64,000 bases of DNA from Cladorrhinum sp. PSN259. Its lineage: Eukaryota; Ascomycota; Sordariomycetes; Sordariales; Podosporaceae. The stretch is from assembly GCA_033725935.1 (NCBI GenBank), contig MU867093.1, forward strand, positions 124,001-188,000. Reading direction: 5' to 3'. Shown one piece after another: positions 35,308-48,204 of the stretch. Made by a program: the position numbers and the translations under genes. The notes beneath the pieces are model-generated. The model was given only the letters and a program-made list of their open reading frames with translations. It made no database searches and was not told the origin of the DNA. Numbering within the stretch: position 1 is the stretch's first letter; every line of letters begins with the position of its first letter.

Positions 35308-36429
35308 TCAAGTTCTTCGGATGGTTTCCGAGGTCCGAAACATCTCGCTCGATGGCGGTTGGTACAGTATGTCTGGAATGTTGTCACCGACAACTCCGGT
35401 TTGACCCGCGTTTTGACTACCGCAAAGCTCAACCACACCTCCTAATCTCTCCCACCAATACTTTCTCTTGATCAGTCTCGCTATCAAACTATGCTTCCTT
35501 TTGGCCGGCGCAATAAGCGCTGATCCTTCGTTACAAGCACCTCTGATCAAAAAGTAAAGCCCCCTCCAGTCCAGGTCTGCGTCAAACCTCGCGGGAAGTG
35601 CGAACCCCACTTCAAAGGCTGGGGTAAACCGACTGAACCAAAATGATCTTGGTAAAGCCTCGAGGGTTGAGACTCGCGCCATTGGTCTGGAAGCAAGGCG
35701 CAGATTGAGAAGATCTGTGGTGGGGAGAAAATGAATGATGTGTTGTTGAAGTTCTTGTGGTAACCCTAAAAAGGCGTCACTGCGCTTCATGCTGGTACTG
35801 GAACAATATGAAATTTGTCTGTGCTGGTTTGGATTATTATTTAGAACGCCGAGTTTGTCCAACGGGATAGGGGAGTTGTTCGTTGGAAGTTGTGACAGGC
35901 CAAGCTCGGTTTCTAGGCCTTCGAAGCTGTCGAGGGTCTCGAGACTCAAGCGACGGTAAGTTTGTCTTTTCTTGTGTGGCGATGAGAGGGGTGAAAAAGC
36001 AAAGCTTGGTATATCGGAGTAAGTTCTCAAAAAGCCGAGAGGAGTGGCCTTCCAGTTCAGGGTAATCAAAGTTTTGGACCAGTTTGTGGCAAGAACGATG
36101 GGGTCAGAGACCCGACTGGATATCATTTCCCAACAGTCGAAATGCACTCGGAATGTCCAAGTATGAGTTGTCCCGTTGTAGATGGGTGATGTGTTTGTGT
36201 CGTAACATGACTTTCGAGGTGTATATCGTCCATTCTGCTTGGTCATGCGTGGTAGGGGAGAGACCGGTCGGGAATGAATGCCTGATATACTGGCCGAGGC
36301 GTTGCCTTCATGGGCCAGTGTGATGAATCTGTAGAGTGCAGCTCGCGGGTTGGTAGAGTGTCTGAAACGAAAGATATCGCTTTCTTGGCCACAGAGCCAG
36401 CACATCGACTGGTGCATCTGGGAACCCAT
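35308..36429 (-). CDS. F-box domain protein
   Basis: This single-exon gene encodes 373 residues. An F-box lies at about residues 218-254 (FLGLPQELQQHIIHFLPTTD, then LLNLRLASRPM). Such a motif binds Skp1 in SCF ubiquitin ligases. The N-terminus contains CWLCGQE, part of a possible metal site, and FDCWEMI. After the F-box, FWFSRFTPAFEVGF and DLDWRGLYFLIRGAC match a layout common among filamentous-fungal F-box proteins. The usual continuing C-terminal region in that group is longer, so this may be a short member or end early. The substrate is unknown. Confidence 0.78.
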   Translation of the reverse strand: MGSQMHQSMCWLCGQESDIFRFRHSTNPRAALYRFITLAHEGNASASISGIHSRPVSPLPRMTKQNGRYTPRKSCYDTNTSPIYNGTTHTWTFRVHFDCWEMISSRVSDPIVLATNWSKTLITLNWKATPLGFLRTYSDIPSFAFSPLSSPHKKRQTYRRLSLETLDSFEGLETELGLSQLPTNNSPIPLDKLGVLNNNPNQHRQISYCSSTSMKRSDAFLGLPQELQQHIIHFLPTTDLLNLRLASRPMARVSTLEALPRSFWFSRFTPAFEVGFALPARFDADLDWRGLYFLIRGACNEGSALIAPAKRKHSLIARLIKRKYWWERLGGVVELCGSQNAGQTGVVGDNIPDILYQPPSSEMFRTSETIRRT

Positions 36430-39400
36430 CTCGTTTGTCTGTATGACTAGAGAGTGGGCTGTGAGCCATCATGGGTGAACAATGATACATATACATGTCC
36501 ACATGTGTTGTCTGGCTACAATCCCAAAATTACCCCCAATGTCGACGCCGCCAATGGACATGATAATGAAATTGAAACATAGCGTCTCCAGCTCAAAAAT
36601 GTGAAACGATCATCTCATGTGCATACGAATGCACAGACGAGGCGAAGCTGGTTGCGCAAACGGGCCGTCGATCAGAGTGTTGGAGAGTTGCAATTGGTTC
36701 TTGGGTGAAATGGAGGACCCGACAGCCTGGGACCTGATGATTTGGCTGCTTGCAGCTGTGGCTGCGCCGTTGAACAAGCGGTTAAAAGATGTTGTGATAG
36801 GTTACAGAGAAGTGCCGGCAGTCTGGTGCTGCATAGCGGGAAGGATTTTGAGGGCCATTTCTTGCAGATGCGTGCATCGAGGTGGAACGGTTGCAGGGTG
36901 AGTAACATTGGAATTGCAAGTATCTCTGCTTGAAAGCAACGGCTCTAAAATTTGAAACTATTCATGGTTCTCGTCCTTCCGAGTGGTGATAAGCTGGTCG
37001 ATTGATTGATTCGACTGAGCCAGTATCAGTGGAAGGTGCGACTTCCACGGTTGCACTCCTCAGCCCAGGGAATTGTGCTGCTGTCATTACTGTTTCTGGT
37101 TCCTTTTTGGTAAAGCGAGAGCCAAGTAAAATGCGTATGCACCGTCAAAATTGTGGTCCACAGCCCGTGGAGGAGAGAAGCGGTCAGACAACCGGATTCT
37201 TGGAGTTGGGGGCTGGTCGTGGAGAGAATGGCATTCAACGGCAAGCCATGATAAGGAATTGGTTGTCATTCAGTGAACGGCGGGAAAGCAAGCGAGATGG
37301 ACGTTGTGCTAATACCCGTTGAATTCCAAACAAGCGGCATTTGAAAACCATTTTTACGCATTTTTGATTTCGTGACTGTAGGAGGAGGAAGGAGTTGGCT
37401 GTTTTCTACCAACTGGAAGTAGCGTCCAGTGTCGGCATCCAACAGTGTCTGGTTCTTTGGATTATACTCACCCAGCACTCAACCAAGTCTCCAGCTTGAA
37501 CAAGGTTCCATGAAGCAATTGAATGATCAATTTGAATTCTCTCTAGTATTTAATTGGTTGCTTCTCAGACCGCATTTTTCATTGAGTTCTTACTTGATAT
37601 TCCATTCTGATTATCAATCATATGATAATAATTAAAATGTCTTGGCCTTGGAGAAAAGGGGTACTGATGAACCCGGCTCGAGATGCCGTCGTCGTGTTTT
37701 TGCCCCCTTCTTTTCAACACAACCTATGTACCCCAACACCCCAATAATAATTGCGGGGGCTGAGGGGAAAGAAACTACCGGTTACCAATGCCGCTTACGA
37801 CGTTGATTTCCTTGATTCCTTTGTTCTGTCTTACTCTCGTAGGGCTGTCGGATGCCGCCCCCAAGCACGTTTAGGTACATATGATGAGCTGCAGATGTCA
37901 AATGCGACCCGCTGGTATGGTATGTAGCGTCCGTTGGTGGTAGCGATTGACTAAAGATGTTCAAATGATTTTTTAGAATTTTTTTTCTTCAACAATCACA
38001 TGAATGATTGAGGATGAATAGACGGGCAGAAGATATCTAGAGCTGAAAGGTTACATAGTTGACAGGACTATTGGATAACTACTGTGAGCGATTCGAAGCT
38101 GAAAAGGCACAATGATGGGCTCGGGAAGACCGAGATGTCGGTGAAGGAAAAGGGAAAAAGGTGTCAGAAAGAATTCTCCAGTTTGATTTTGTTTCCATTT
38201 TTTTATTTCTTGGTGTTGTCGATACAAACACCTTTCTTGGTTTGTTGGACACGCACTCTTGGGTAGTATACATGTGGTCGCATCACAAGAAGCTGACCGC
38301 TTGCAGAGAGAAAAGTGTCCCAAGACTCAAGAACGGTGACGGGGCAAGTTCCGAAATGTTGACGATGGGGACAATGACGACATGAAGCTGGTCAACTCTC
38401 CACATGGCTACGGTCAGTGGTATCAATCTGGGTTTAGATCCAGGTATGCGGCCGGCATATGGCCGGTTGGGTTTGATTCGAGCATGCCTCGATCTATTGG
38501 GGGTAACGCCGTGAGGACATGGCTAGGAGGAAGCTAGTTATCTAGTTCATCGGGCACCATCACCCGTAAGGAAGGTGAAGATTTAGGGGCAATATAAAGG
38601 TACACTAGCACAGTTTGACAGGACAGGCCGGGTAGGTACATGATGAAATTTTTCACATGAGAAAAGAAGCAGCCGTTCGTTCGTCAAATGTTGTACAATT
38701 CTAAAACAAAGATTGGGGGCAGTTTTTAGACCAAGGTAGTGATGAAGATGAGAGTAATGATAACGGCGATCTTGATTCAGGAAGGCAATCTTCGGATATC
38801 GGCAGGCAGTTTGGTGAGATAAACCCTCGGATGGCAACCGACCAGTAATATCGCGAGGAGCGGCAGTTGGGGTTCTTGGAGAAGGAAAAGTGTTTACGCC
38901 TGTGGCGGGCGCTTGGAACGCGGGGTCCTTGGTGACATGGCCGGTTGACGTCTCCATCTGGGGGGGCATTCGAAGGAACGATGGATCTCTCAAAAAGAGT
39001 CCATGTGGAGAGAAATAAACTGCCGTGGGCTTGGAACTCCATTTGTCAAAAATACAATTCTGGAGAACTGGAGAAAGAGAGTTGGAGAAGTTTGCGCCAA
39101 GTGGGGTAACGATTTGTCAACCCCACGGGGAAGACTGGCTCCTTCTTCAAACCTCACCAGGAACCTGGATCCTGCTTGATCGTTTCTTTGGAGTGCTAGC
39201 CTAAACGAGAAACACCGCCGGGGATGGGTTCCCAGCGAATCCGGGGAACTCGTGTCCCTGTCTGTGGACCCATGGGCGACAGGATGTGAGCTTGTCCATG
39301 CAGAGTGCTTGATTGGGTGTCTTTTTACTGCCGACATTGATTGCCGTGAGCCTCATTCATCTTGGCTAGCTTTAGCCTCACATTCCCCCATGGGGTGCGA

Positions 39401-39662
39401 TGGATCTCTGCTAGGGCTTCGATGGAGGCGACTGTTGGAATAGTATCCTGGCAGACACATGGCTGCCGAACTAACGTCACTCACAGGGTCTGAGGCACCG
39501 AGATAAAGGGCCATCATCCGCTCATCGATCATGTCTCGGTTCTGATTCCCTCTTCTCATCATCCAAAAAAGACTGCTAGGGACCCCGGACTCCGATTCTC
39601 CTTGATCACCAAGCAGTCCCCGAGTCAGTCCTTTCGGGTCCAACTCGGACAACACCGACGCC
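36430..39662. other. Gene-free 3.2 kb stretch
   Basis: Many short open frames occur on both strands, but none has a domain, good start context or splice support. The right end is the permease promoter. I see no transposon ends or RIP-like AT collapse by eye. Confidence 0.5.
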
Positions 39663-41318
39663 ATGTCCGCCGAAAAGAGGGCATTATCACCGGAAGCCCC
39701 TTCCTCGAGTGACGGGAAGGCTGCGGCTGACCACAATGAAGTTGCTGAGAGAGGACAAGTTGCTACCGACCAGTAAGACAGACTCTAAACCACTACTACC
39801 ACTCACAATGACTGACGAAAAGCCCACCTTCTTCAGATATGGACAGTCTCTGGTCTACCTTGACCCCAAGGCCGAGGCCAGACTCAGGAGAAAGTTGGAC
39901 TTGATGATTGTCCCAACGGTCGCTGTGCTCTACTTGTTCTGCTTCATTGACAGAGCAAATATCGGAAACGCAAAGATTTCCGGTCTCGAGAAGGACCTCG
40001 GCCTCACCGGCTACGACTACAATGGCTTGCTATCCGTGTTCTACATCTCTTACATCATATTCGAGATCCCCTCCAACATCATGTGCAAGTGGGTCGGCCC
40101 CGGCTGGTTCATTCCCACCATCTCGCTGGGGTTTGGTGCCATCTCAATTGCGACAGCCTACGTGGACAATTTCGCCCAGGCCGCTGCCGTGCGCTTTGTT
40201 CTCGGTATGTTCGAAGCCGGCATGCTTCCTGGCATTGCTTATTACCTCTCACGCTGGTACCGTCGCTCAGAACTCACCTTCCGCCTGGGTCTTTACATTG
40301 TCATGGCCCCGATGGCTGGTGCCTTTGGAGGACTTCTTGCTTCTGGAATTCTCAAGCTCGACTCCTTCTGTGGTGTCAAGAGCTGGCGGATGATCTTCGT
40401 TCTTGAAGGAATCATCACGGTTGTGCTTTCGATTTTCTCCTTCTTCACTCTCACCGATCGTCCAGAGACTGCCAGATGGCTCACCCGGGAGGAGAAGGAT
40501 CTCGCCATTGCCCGTGTCAAGTCTGAGCGCGTTGCCACCACCGAAGTCCTCGACAAGATGGACATGAAGAAGCTCATCCAGGGCATTCTCAACCCCATTA
40601 CCATCCTCACATCCTTCATCTTCCTTCTCAACAACATCACTGTCCAGGGCCTCGCCTTCTTCGCCCCCACCATTGTTCGCACCATTTACCCGAACAAGTC
40701 CCTCATTCAGCAGCAGCTGTTTACCGTTCCCCCATACATTTGCGGCGCCTTCTTTACCCTGTTCCTTCCTGGACTCAGCTGGAAGCTTGACCGTCGTCAG
40801 GTTATCATGATCGCTTGCACGCCATTGGTTATTGCTGGATATTCCATCTTCTTGGGCACCACCGATGCCAACACCCGTTACGGAGCCCTTTTCCTCCTTT
40901 CCTCGTCCATCTTCGCCATGGGCCCCATGACCAACGCCCAGGTCAGCGCCAACGTCATCTCTGATACTGCCAGAAGCAGCGGTATTGGCATGAATGGTAA
41001 GTTTTACTCCCAATGCATGGTACATACCTTGGTTCTCTTTACTAACACATCATAATAGTCATGTTTGGCAACATGGGGGGCTTGATCTCTACCTGGAGCT
41101 ATCTTCCGTGGGATGGTCCCAACTTTCCTATTGGTAACGGCCTCAACCTGGCTGCCGTCGGCACCATCTTGATCCTTTCCACCCTCGGCTTGTTCTGGAT
41201 GAAGCGAGACAATAAGAGACGCGATGCTCGGGATCCTGAGCAGGAGCTTGCGGGCCTGTCGCAGCAAGAGATTCAGGACCTCGACTGGAGACACCCTGGT
41301 TTCAGGTGGAAGCCTTAG
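39663..41318 (+). CDS. MFS permease, anion:cation symporter (Dal5/Tna1-like)
   Basis: This plasma-membrane transporter has 509 residues in three exons: 39663-39772, 39837-40996 and 41059-41318. The first exon encodes MSAEKRALSPEAPSSSDGK and ends in ATDQ; splicing (CA|GTAAGA ... TTCAG|A) joins it to YGQSLVYLDPKAEARLRRK, an arrangement usual for this family. ATGs in the intron (39736 and 39808) are decoys. Twelve transmembrane helices can be placed, with LYLFCFIDRANIGNAKI in helix 1 and the long central loop after LTDRPETARWLTREEKD. The family carries carboxylates such as nicotinate, allantoate or pantothenate with H+; the substrate here cannot be told. Exon 3 supplies the last helices and ends in WRHPGFRWKP, a common terminus in this family. 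Confidence 0.93.
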
Positions 41319-42316
41319 ATGGCTTTCGGTGATTTGTTGGAGGACATCTGTTTTTCCGCCCGGTCTTTGATAATGATGAGATGATTTCTTTTTGCTGGCT
41401 TTAAAAGTGAAAGCTGGCTTGATGAGATATTATACATATATACCTAGTAGCTACCGCCACGAGCAGCAGCAATTGTAATGAATCTATATGAGTTCAGTTC
41501 TACTTGTATTATTTCCTCTTGTGTTTTTGATGCGGGTAATCCGAGGAACAACCATTATATCTATCTATATCAGGCCCTGGTAGATCGAGAGATCAGGTAC
41601 GACAAAACTTCGTTCCTTGTAACGCTTAATTGACTGTAAAACCTTGTGATGGTACCATGGGGTTTTAACTGGTTGGTATCAAGTCTTGCTCCTCAGGCTC
41701 CCTTCCAATGACAGGCGAATGTTGTAAATAATTGTTATTACCGTAGGTGTATGTAGATATCAAAAACCCCATTTTCAGATCCGATGGGTAGTATGTTGAC
41801 TCTGTAGAAAAATAATAATAACAATGATAATAAAATACCATGGAGTTTTAGAAAAACACATATCTATGTATTGACCCCCTTTCACTCAGTTCTTTTCGAA
41901 CTCCCCCCCCCCCATACCCATACCCATACCCATTCTATGGATGCTTTGTTGCCTGAAAATGATTTGGTTGTGGAAAATAAATCCTTTCCCCCCCCTGTAA
42001 ACTCCTATTTGACGCCTCCTTCCCACTTTCGTATTCTGTATGTACATGCGTACCCCCCAACGACCCACCGTAGAATAGAAATACAAGCTGGGGAAAAAAA
42101 ACAAAACCAAGATTATAATAAAAGTGGATGTATACTGATGTATATGAAAGGAAAATTACCACGACACAAGATGAATGGCGGATGGTAAATGGTATCATAG
42201 TTTTACAAAATAAAGAAAAAAAGAAAAAAAAAAGAAAATACGCAATCTTCGCTGGCGGATAAGAATTAGGAGTCAACAGCGACACGGTGTACTCGGCACG
42301 GCCAGCCCTGCTACCG
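41319..42316. other. Convergent intergenic
   Basis: No gene is seen. It lies between two genes that converge on it, and carries a C run near 41904-41913 followed by ATACCC repeats. Confidence 0.6.
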
Positions 42317-44196
42317 CTACCGCTCTTGCTGCTGCTGCTGCTGCTGCATTTGGAACCCGTCTGCTACGTTATCCGCCGGTGATGATGCCGGTTCATACGG
42401 TAGCAAGACTTTTTGTTGTTGTTCTTGTTGCTGCTGCTGCTGCTCTTGCTGCATCTGAAATCCATCCGCCACCACGTTCTCTTCTGCTGGTGATGACGAT
42501 GGCCTCATCAACAAAGCCTTTTGCATCATCATCTTTTGTTTTGCCGCTGCTGCTGCTGCTGGTGATGACGACGACGACGGTCCAAATGGCATCAACAAGA
42601 CTTTTTGCTCGTCGATTTCTAGGCGGGTTGGCTGTAATTGTGATGGGGTTTGGTATGTTTGAGTTTGTGTTGATGAGGATGGTGATAATGATGGTGGTTG
42701 TGGTGGTGGTAATGATGATGAAGATGGCTGGGTTACTACATTTAATTGGTAGACTGGTTTTGGTATTTGGAGTTGATGAAGAAGAGGGTGTTGTGGTTGG
42801 GAGTCTTGAGGTTGTTCTTGTTGTGGGTATTGGGGTTGAGGGTAGTAAAGGGGTGGTTGCTGTGGTATGACGCTATGTGGAAGAGGGTGGTGGGGTGGTT
42901 GTTGTTGGTTAAAGTTTGGTTGCTGCTGTTGGTGACCGGGAGCGTATGATGGAGGTCGAGTTGGTTGCTGTCCTTGCCATGCCATAACTGGTTGTTGCTG
43001 CTGCTGTTGTTGGAGATGTTGCTCCTGCTGTTGCTGCTGCTGCCGCTGCTGAAGAGCTGGAATGTATGGTGAGATTTCAGGGCCAGCCGTGGCGCTGTCT
43101 ATATTCTTGGGGAGAGTGTTCCATTTTTGTGGTGTAGACCAAAGCCCTTTGCTCTTGCGGAAGCCGATGCACAATATGATGATGAGGATGATGAACATCA
43201 AGAGGTAGTTCACAAATGCACCGATGAGCAGGGCTATGTCGAAGTAGACATATACAAGGTTAAGGTCTGGGTGGAAAAATGCGTTCACTCCTAGGCGGAT
43301 CCAGTCCAGGATGGTGCACGCCAAAAGTGAGGAGATGAACTGTATATCAGTACAGTTAGTAAGCGAGACGTTGCGCCAGGAAAACTTCAAACAGGCCACG
43401 AAAAGGGCTTACCTTGCGTACTGGGGGGTTAATTCTGGTCTTGTGTGTTACATACGACACATAAACCAGTGTTGGCGTGCTAGCAATCCAGACTAGATAC
43501 CGCACCGACATGTCTAAGCCCGAGATTGTTCTTCGAACCACCCACCAATCTTGACGATTAGCTGGGAATTCAGGGGTATCCAAAAAGGGGCTGCCGTCCT
43601 CGGGCTTATCGTATCTTTTGAGGTCATAGTAGAAGGAGAATTCGGATGTGCGCCATGCAAAGACAATGACACTGAGAACGAAAAGAACGAAGGTCAAGGG
43701 GAGGGCGATGTATCGAAGACGCTTGTGGGATGGTTGCGGCTTTCCTTCGTGTAGACAGAGGACTCGAGTGAAACCGCTGGCCAGTTCAAGAAAGGTAATA
43801 AGAAGAGAAATATCTGCCACCCTTGCAAAGAGGAGAGCTATGTCGCCAAGGTGAGTCTGCCATTGCTCGAGGTTGACGACAATGCCCGTCCCATTTTTGA
43901 CATTGAGTGGTACATCTTGATCGTACCAAATAGCCAATGCGCCTTGGGCTGTGTAAACAAGTGATGACCTGCAGAAGAGGTAAGCAAATGACCTCTGGAG
44001 CTGGGCGTGGTGTGGCTACCACTTACAGTATCCAGAATGGATATACAATCTTCATCCAGACAAAGCCAACCCGTGCTGGGTCTTTCCTGCGCCGAGTGAA
44101 GCAAAACGATATGCTCCATAGGACCAGCAGTGGTATCACCCAGAGGAAGGTTAGGATGACATATCCAATAAGCCACGGCAGACCATCTCCCCACAT
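42317..44196 (-). CDS. Seven-helix membrane protein with Gln-rich tail
   Basis: The protein has 582 residues in three exons: 44027-44196, 43413-43968 and 42317-43339. The N-terminal 310 residues contain about seven hydrophobic helices, starting with LPWLIGYVILTFLWVIPLL, and short loops (RRRKDPARVGFVWMKIVYPF). This resembles fungal rhodopsin-like or other seven-helix integral membrane proteins of unknown function; no retinal lysine motif is seen. The tail of about 270 residues is low-complexity Gln/Pro/His, with CAG- and CAA-coded runs. It ends in related units of the form KxLLxPxxSSPAxxNVADGF QMQ. Introns have GTAAGT and GTAAGC donors and the frame sums correctly. Confidence 0.82.
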
Positions 44197-46058
44197 CGTA
44201 GCGGCCGATATAGTGTGTCAGAGGTGAGGTGTTGGAGATGAGGAAAACGCGGCGGCCAAATGAAGAAGAGAAAGAAATCCCTTGCAGCTCGACCGAGGCG
44301 GGCGACACCTCGTAAAGCAGCATCCTTCGTTCCTGGGCATGGTAGCACATTACCCCCTGACCAACTTTTCAGCGTCGCATTGTAAATCACCAAGATGGGA
44401 CCGTCGGCACCGCCACACTAGACAACATTTGGACATGGGTTTTGTGTCTCCTCTAAAGAAGCTGACATAATGAGAAAATAAAAGTGAATTTTAATCAAGT
44501 ATACATTGCTAATTCACTTCAAGTTGACTTGCAACTCCAATTTGAGTATTGCCTCTTGGAAAATCCTGAATTGGGCAAAGTTAAGTAAGAAGGCCGGGTG
44601 GAAAGAGGATCGGAATGCAATTTTAAGAGAATCCAAGCAAGCTTGGATAAATAATATGGGGCACACGGGACACTTCCCACTTCCCCCCCCGGCCATTTTA
44701 AGAGAAAAGCTTGGGCCACCGTTTGTTTTGGGTTTCGGCAGGCACCCTTTGGGGGCTGTGTTTGAGAGCTTTCAAAGCGCCCGAGAGGCGCCGTCTGTGA
44801 GAAAATAAGGAGCGCTCGGCATCTTATTATGTAAGCTAAAACAAAAAAGGCACAGTAACAAAACTGATGGGCTGCCGAAGAGCCTCTGCCGATCACAAAT
44901 CCAACAAGACAAGAAAAACTCGAATGCAAACTGAGAACACACCTACTGTTAAGTTCTTTGTCGTAGATGGTGCCAAGTTGTGCCTAGGGTCAAAATTTCA
45001 GTCTTCGTGGTCGTTGCCCCTGAGCCCCCTGAAATGCTTGAACACCAACCACGTTAGGTCCTATGTCAACAATGATTTTGTTGATATGACTTGTTGTAGT
45101 AATGTGTCATCTTTCCAATGGGTCTTGGGCAAATGGTAAGAGAAATACAAAGACTTAACAACATCAGACTCCGCTAAATGTGTCTTGGCCACATTGACTC
45201 ATCACCGTGACTTCCTTTTGTCCTCGGTATCTCTGGGTCATCCGGAGCAGGTGAGAAAAACAGACAATTGAAAGAACACTACAAGAAACTATTTGCAGCG
45301 TGTATCAGATAAGAAAAAGGCACTTGAACCTACATTCTAGATAGCGGCATGGCAGGTGGGTAACTGGCCTGCCAAGTGGATCTTTGAAGATCCACGTTTT
45401 GCATGCAGGTGTTGCGAGCTCAATTCCCAAATGGCAGTGGCAAAGAGACGAACACTTTCAGTGCTGGATGAACCTTTTGGGTTTTTTGAACGTTGAAAAG
45501 CTCTGGAATTACAGATGAGTCTGCATCTCTCAAATTGTATGCACGGATTGCTCAGTTCCTTCCCGGACAGGCAAAAAAGTCCCGTTCAATGGCAGGAACT
45601 GTCCGACTTGAACGCGGGGCAATGGGCAGTTCGATCCACCAATTGAACCCCGCCTTCCCGAGATTCGGGATCCTGACCCCGCTTTTACCACCGTTCCGGT
45701 GGTCGGAAGAAGCAATCTTAGCGCGGGGCAGCTCTTTGTCAAGTGCCTTACAACCATTCCGAGTCCCCTTATCGCGCTAGAATGGCCTTTGGGTGTGTTA
45801 CAAAGTCATATGCATTTTGACAGAGTGGGATGAAACCTTATCAGCCCATCGATGAGACCAACAAATCAGAGGAAGCAATTCTTATCATGCCGTTAACATG
45901 ATGGAACGACCACGGTCAAAGCCGGGGGGTATGGTGTAGAGATGTATAGAGTCTGGATGATTATATATGAGGGCATCATCTCGATGAACTGATGGGAGTC
46001 TTTCCCTTTGGTCTCATCATCAAATCTTCACACAACTCCTTCAGAACCACCAATCACA
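44197..46058. other. Divergent promoter region, 1.9 kb
   Basis: The stretch separates a minus-strand membrane-protein gene from a plus-strand amine oxidase gene. No gene is seen. A TGACTCA element lies at 45195-45201, far from either start, and TATATA lies at about 45963, roughly 95 bases before the amine oxidase ATG. Confidence 0.55.
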
Positions 46059-48204
46059 ATGGGCTCCTTCGTGGCCGACCTCCCTCACCCCCTCGATCCT
46101 CTCAGCCTCGACGAGATCGATGCCGCCATCGCTCTTGTCAAGAAGGCCCATGGCGACAACCTCCTTTTCAATGTGGTTTCCCTCCAAGAGCCTCGAAAGG
46201 CTGAGATGACAGCATGGCTCGAGAAGCCAGAGACGGCTCCTCGACCCAAGAGAATTGCTGATGTCGTCGTGATCGCCCCTGGTGGAAAGGTCTACGATGG
46301 CCTTGTTGATCTGGCCGATGGCAAGATCACCTACTGGCAGTTGTTGGAGGGAGAGCAGCCAATCGTGAGTTTTACCCCTTACCTCTGACTGGAACCCTCC
46401 CGGATTAACGACTCCCCAGATCACCATGGAGGAACTCCAGCTCGTCGAGCACGTCGTCCGCAAGGACCCCAAGGTCATTGAGCAGTGCCTTCTCAGCGGC
46501 ATCCCTGCCGAGGATATGGACAAGGTCTACTGTGACCCCTGGACCATCGGCTACGATGAGCGCTTCGGAAGCAATGTCCGTCTCCAGCAGGCCTTGATGT
46601 ACTACCGCCCAGACATCGACACCTGCCAGTACCAGTACCCTCTTGACTTCTGCCCCATCTACGATGCAGACAAAGGCGAGATCATCCACATCGACATCCC
46701 CAAGGTCCGTCGACCTCTCAGCAAGACGCCACCAACCGACTACCACCCGGCTGCTGTCGAGGCCAGGGGCGGCTACCGCAAGGATCTCAAGCCGATAAAC
46801 ATCACCCAGCCCGAGGGCGTCTCTTTCAAGCTCACCGGCAGAGAGATTGAGTGGCAAAACTGGAAGTTCCACATCGGCTTCAACTACAGGGAGGGCATCG
46901 TCCTCAACAACATCACCTTCAACGACAAGGGCAACGTCCGTCCCATCTTTTACAGACTCTCCCTCGCCGAGATGGTCGTGCCTTACGGCAACCCCGAGGC
47001 TCCTCATCACCGCAAGCACGCTCTAGACCAGGGCGAGTACGGCGCCGGCTACATGACCAACTCTCTCTCTCTCGGCTGCGACTGCAAGGGCTCAATCCAC
47101 TACCTCGACGCTCACTTCCCCACCAGGTCCGGCGGTTCCCACACCATCAAGAACGCCATCTGCATCCACGAAGAAGACGCCGGCATCCTCTTCAAGCATT
47201 CAGACTTCCGCGACGACTCGGTAATCGTCACCCGCGGCCGCAAGCTCATCATCCAGCAGATCTTCACCGCAGCCAACTACGAGTACGTCGTCGCCTGGGT
47301 CTTCCACCAGGACGGCACCCTCCAGCCCGAGATCAAGCTCACCGGCATTCTAAACACGTACGCCATGCTCGAGGACGAAGACACTCACGGCTGGGGCACT
47401 CAGGTCTACCCGGGCGTCAACGCCCACAACCACCAGCACCTCTTCTGCCTCCGCATCGACGCAAACGTCGACGGACCCAACAACACAGTCTTTGTCGGCG
47501 ACGCAGTCCCCAGCGAAGCACCCGTCGGCAGCCCCGAGAACTTTTACGGCAACGGCTTCTACAACAAGCGCACAAAACTCGAGACCGAGGGCCAGTCCAA
47601 GACGGACTACAACGGGGCCACCTCGCGCACCTGGGAGATCGCAAACACCAACAAGCTCCACCCCTACAGCAAGAAACCGGTCAGCTACAAGCTCGTGTCC
47701 AGGGAAGTTCCCGGGCTCATGCCCAAGGAGGGTTCCCTTGTCTGGAAGCGCGCCCCCTTTGCGCGCCACGCCGTCCACGTAACCAAGTACCGCGACGACC
47801 AGCTCTGGCCTGCGGGCCGGCACGTGCCCCAAACCTCGGGGGAACCGTCGAGGGGCATCACCGAGTGGATAGGCGACGGCACCACCTCGATTGATAACGA
47901 GGACATTGTCCTCTGGCACACCTTTGGCGTCACGCATTTCCCCTCGCCCGAGGATTTCCCAGTCATGCCCGCCGAGCCCATGACGCTCCTTCTCAGACCG
48001 CGCAACTTCTTCCTGGGTAATCCCGTGATGGACGTCCCGCCCAGCTATGCTACCACCCCCAGCCAGATCAAAGCTGGGAGGGAGGCCGTCGTGGATGCTG
48101 CCGATAAGGCCAGCAAGCTTGCTTTCGGCAGTGCCAGTGGTACTACTACTTCTAACGGTGCCACGAATGGAAGCGGAAGCTGCTGTGCCAGTAATAGTCA
48201 CTAG
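46059..48204 (+). CDS. Copper amine oxidase
   Basis: The enzyme oxidises primary amines to aldehydes, ammonia and hydrogen peroxide using copper and topaquinone. It has 696 residues in two exons, 46059-46364 and 46420-48204, joined after GEQPI. The catalytic base is D305 in LDQGEYGAG. The topaquinone precursor is Y389 in the AANYEY motif. Copper ligands are H440 and H442 in HNHQH and H608 in FGVTHFP. The order and spacing match the family. The C-terminus ends in Ser/Gly-rich sequence and CCASNSH, so the C-terminal peroxisomal signal of many fungal relatives is not seen. Expression on amines as nitrogen source is known for the family and is inferred here. Confidence 0.95.

Noticed and set aside
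38583..39042. Overlapping minus-strand open frames before the permease
   Set aside because: No recognisable domain and located in the permease's promoter region; nothing supports translation.
35308..39300. Decayed transposon or RIP-mutated relic
   Set aside because: No terminal repeats, transposase or reverse-transcriptase motifs are seen and the composition is not strongly AT-biased by eye.
46851..47894. 347-codon open frame inside the amine oxidase gene
   Set aside because: It is an out-of-frame reading of the copper amine oxidase and is Arg/Pro/His-rich without any domain; the copper and topaquinone motifs lie in the other frame.
47350..48201. 283-codon minus-strand open frame opposite the amine oxidase
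   Set aside because: It is antisense to conserved coding sequence and resembles no protein.
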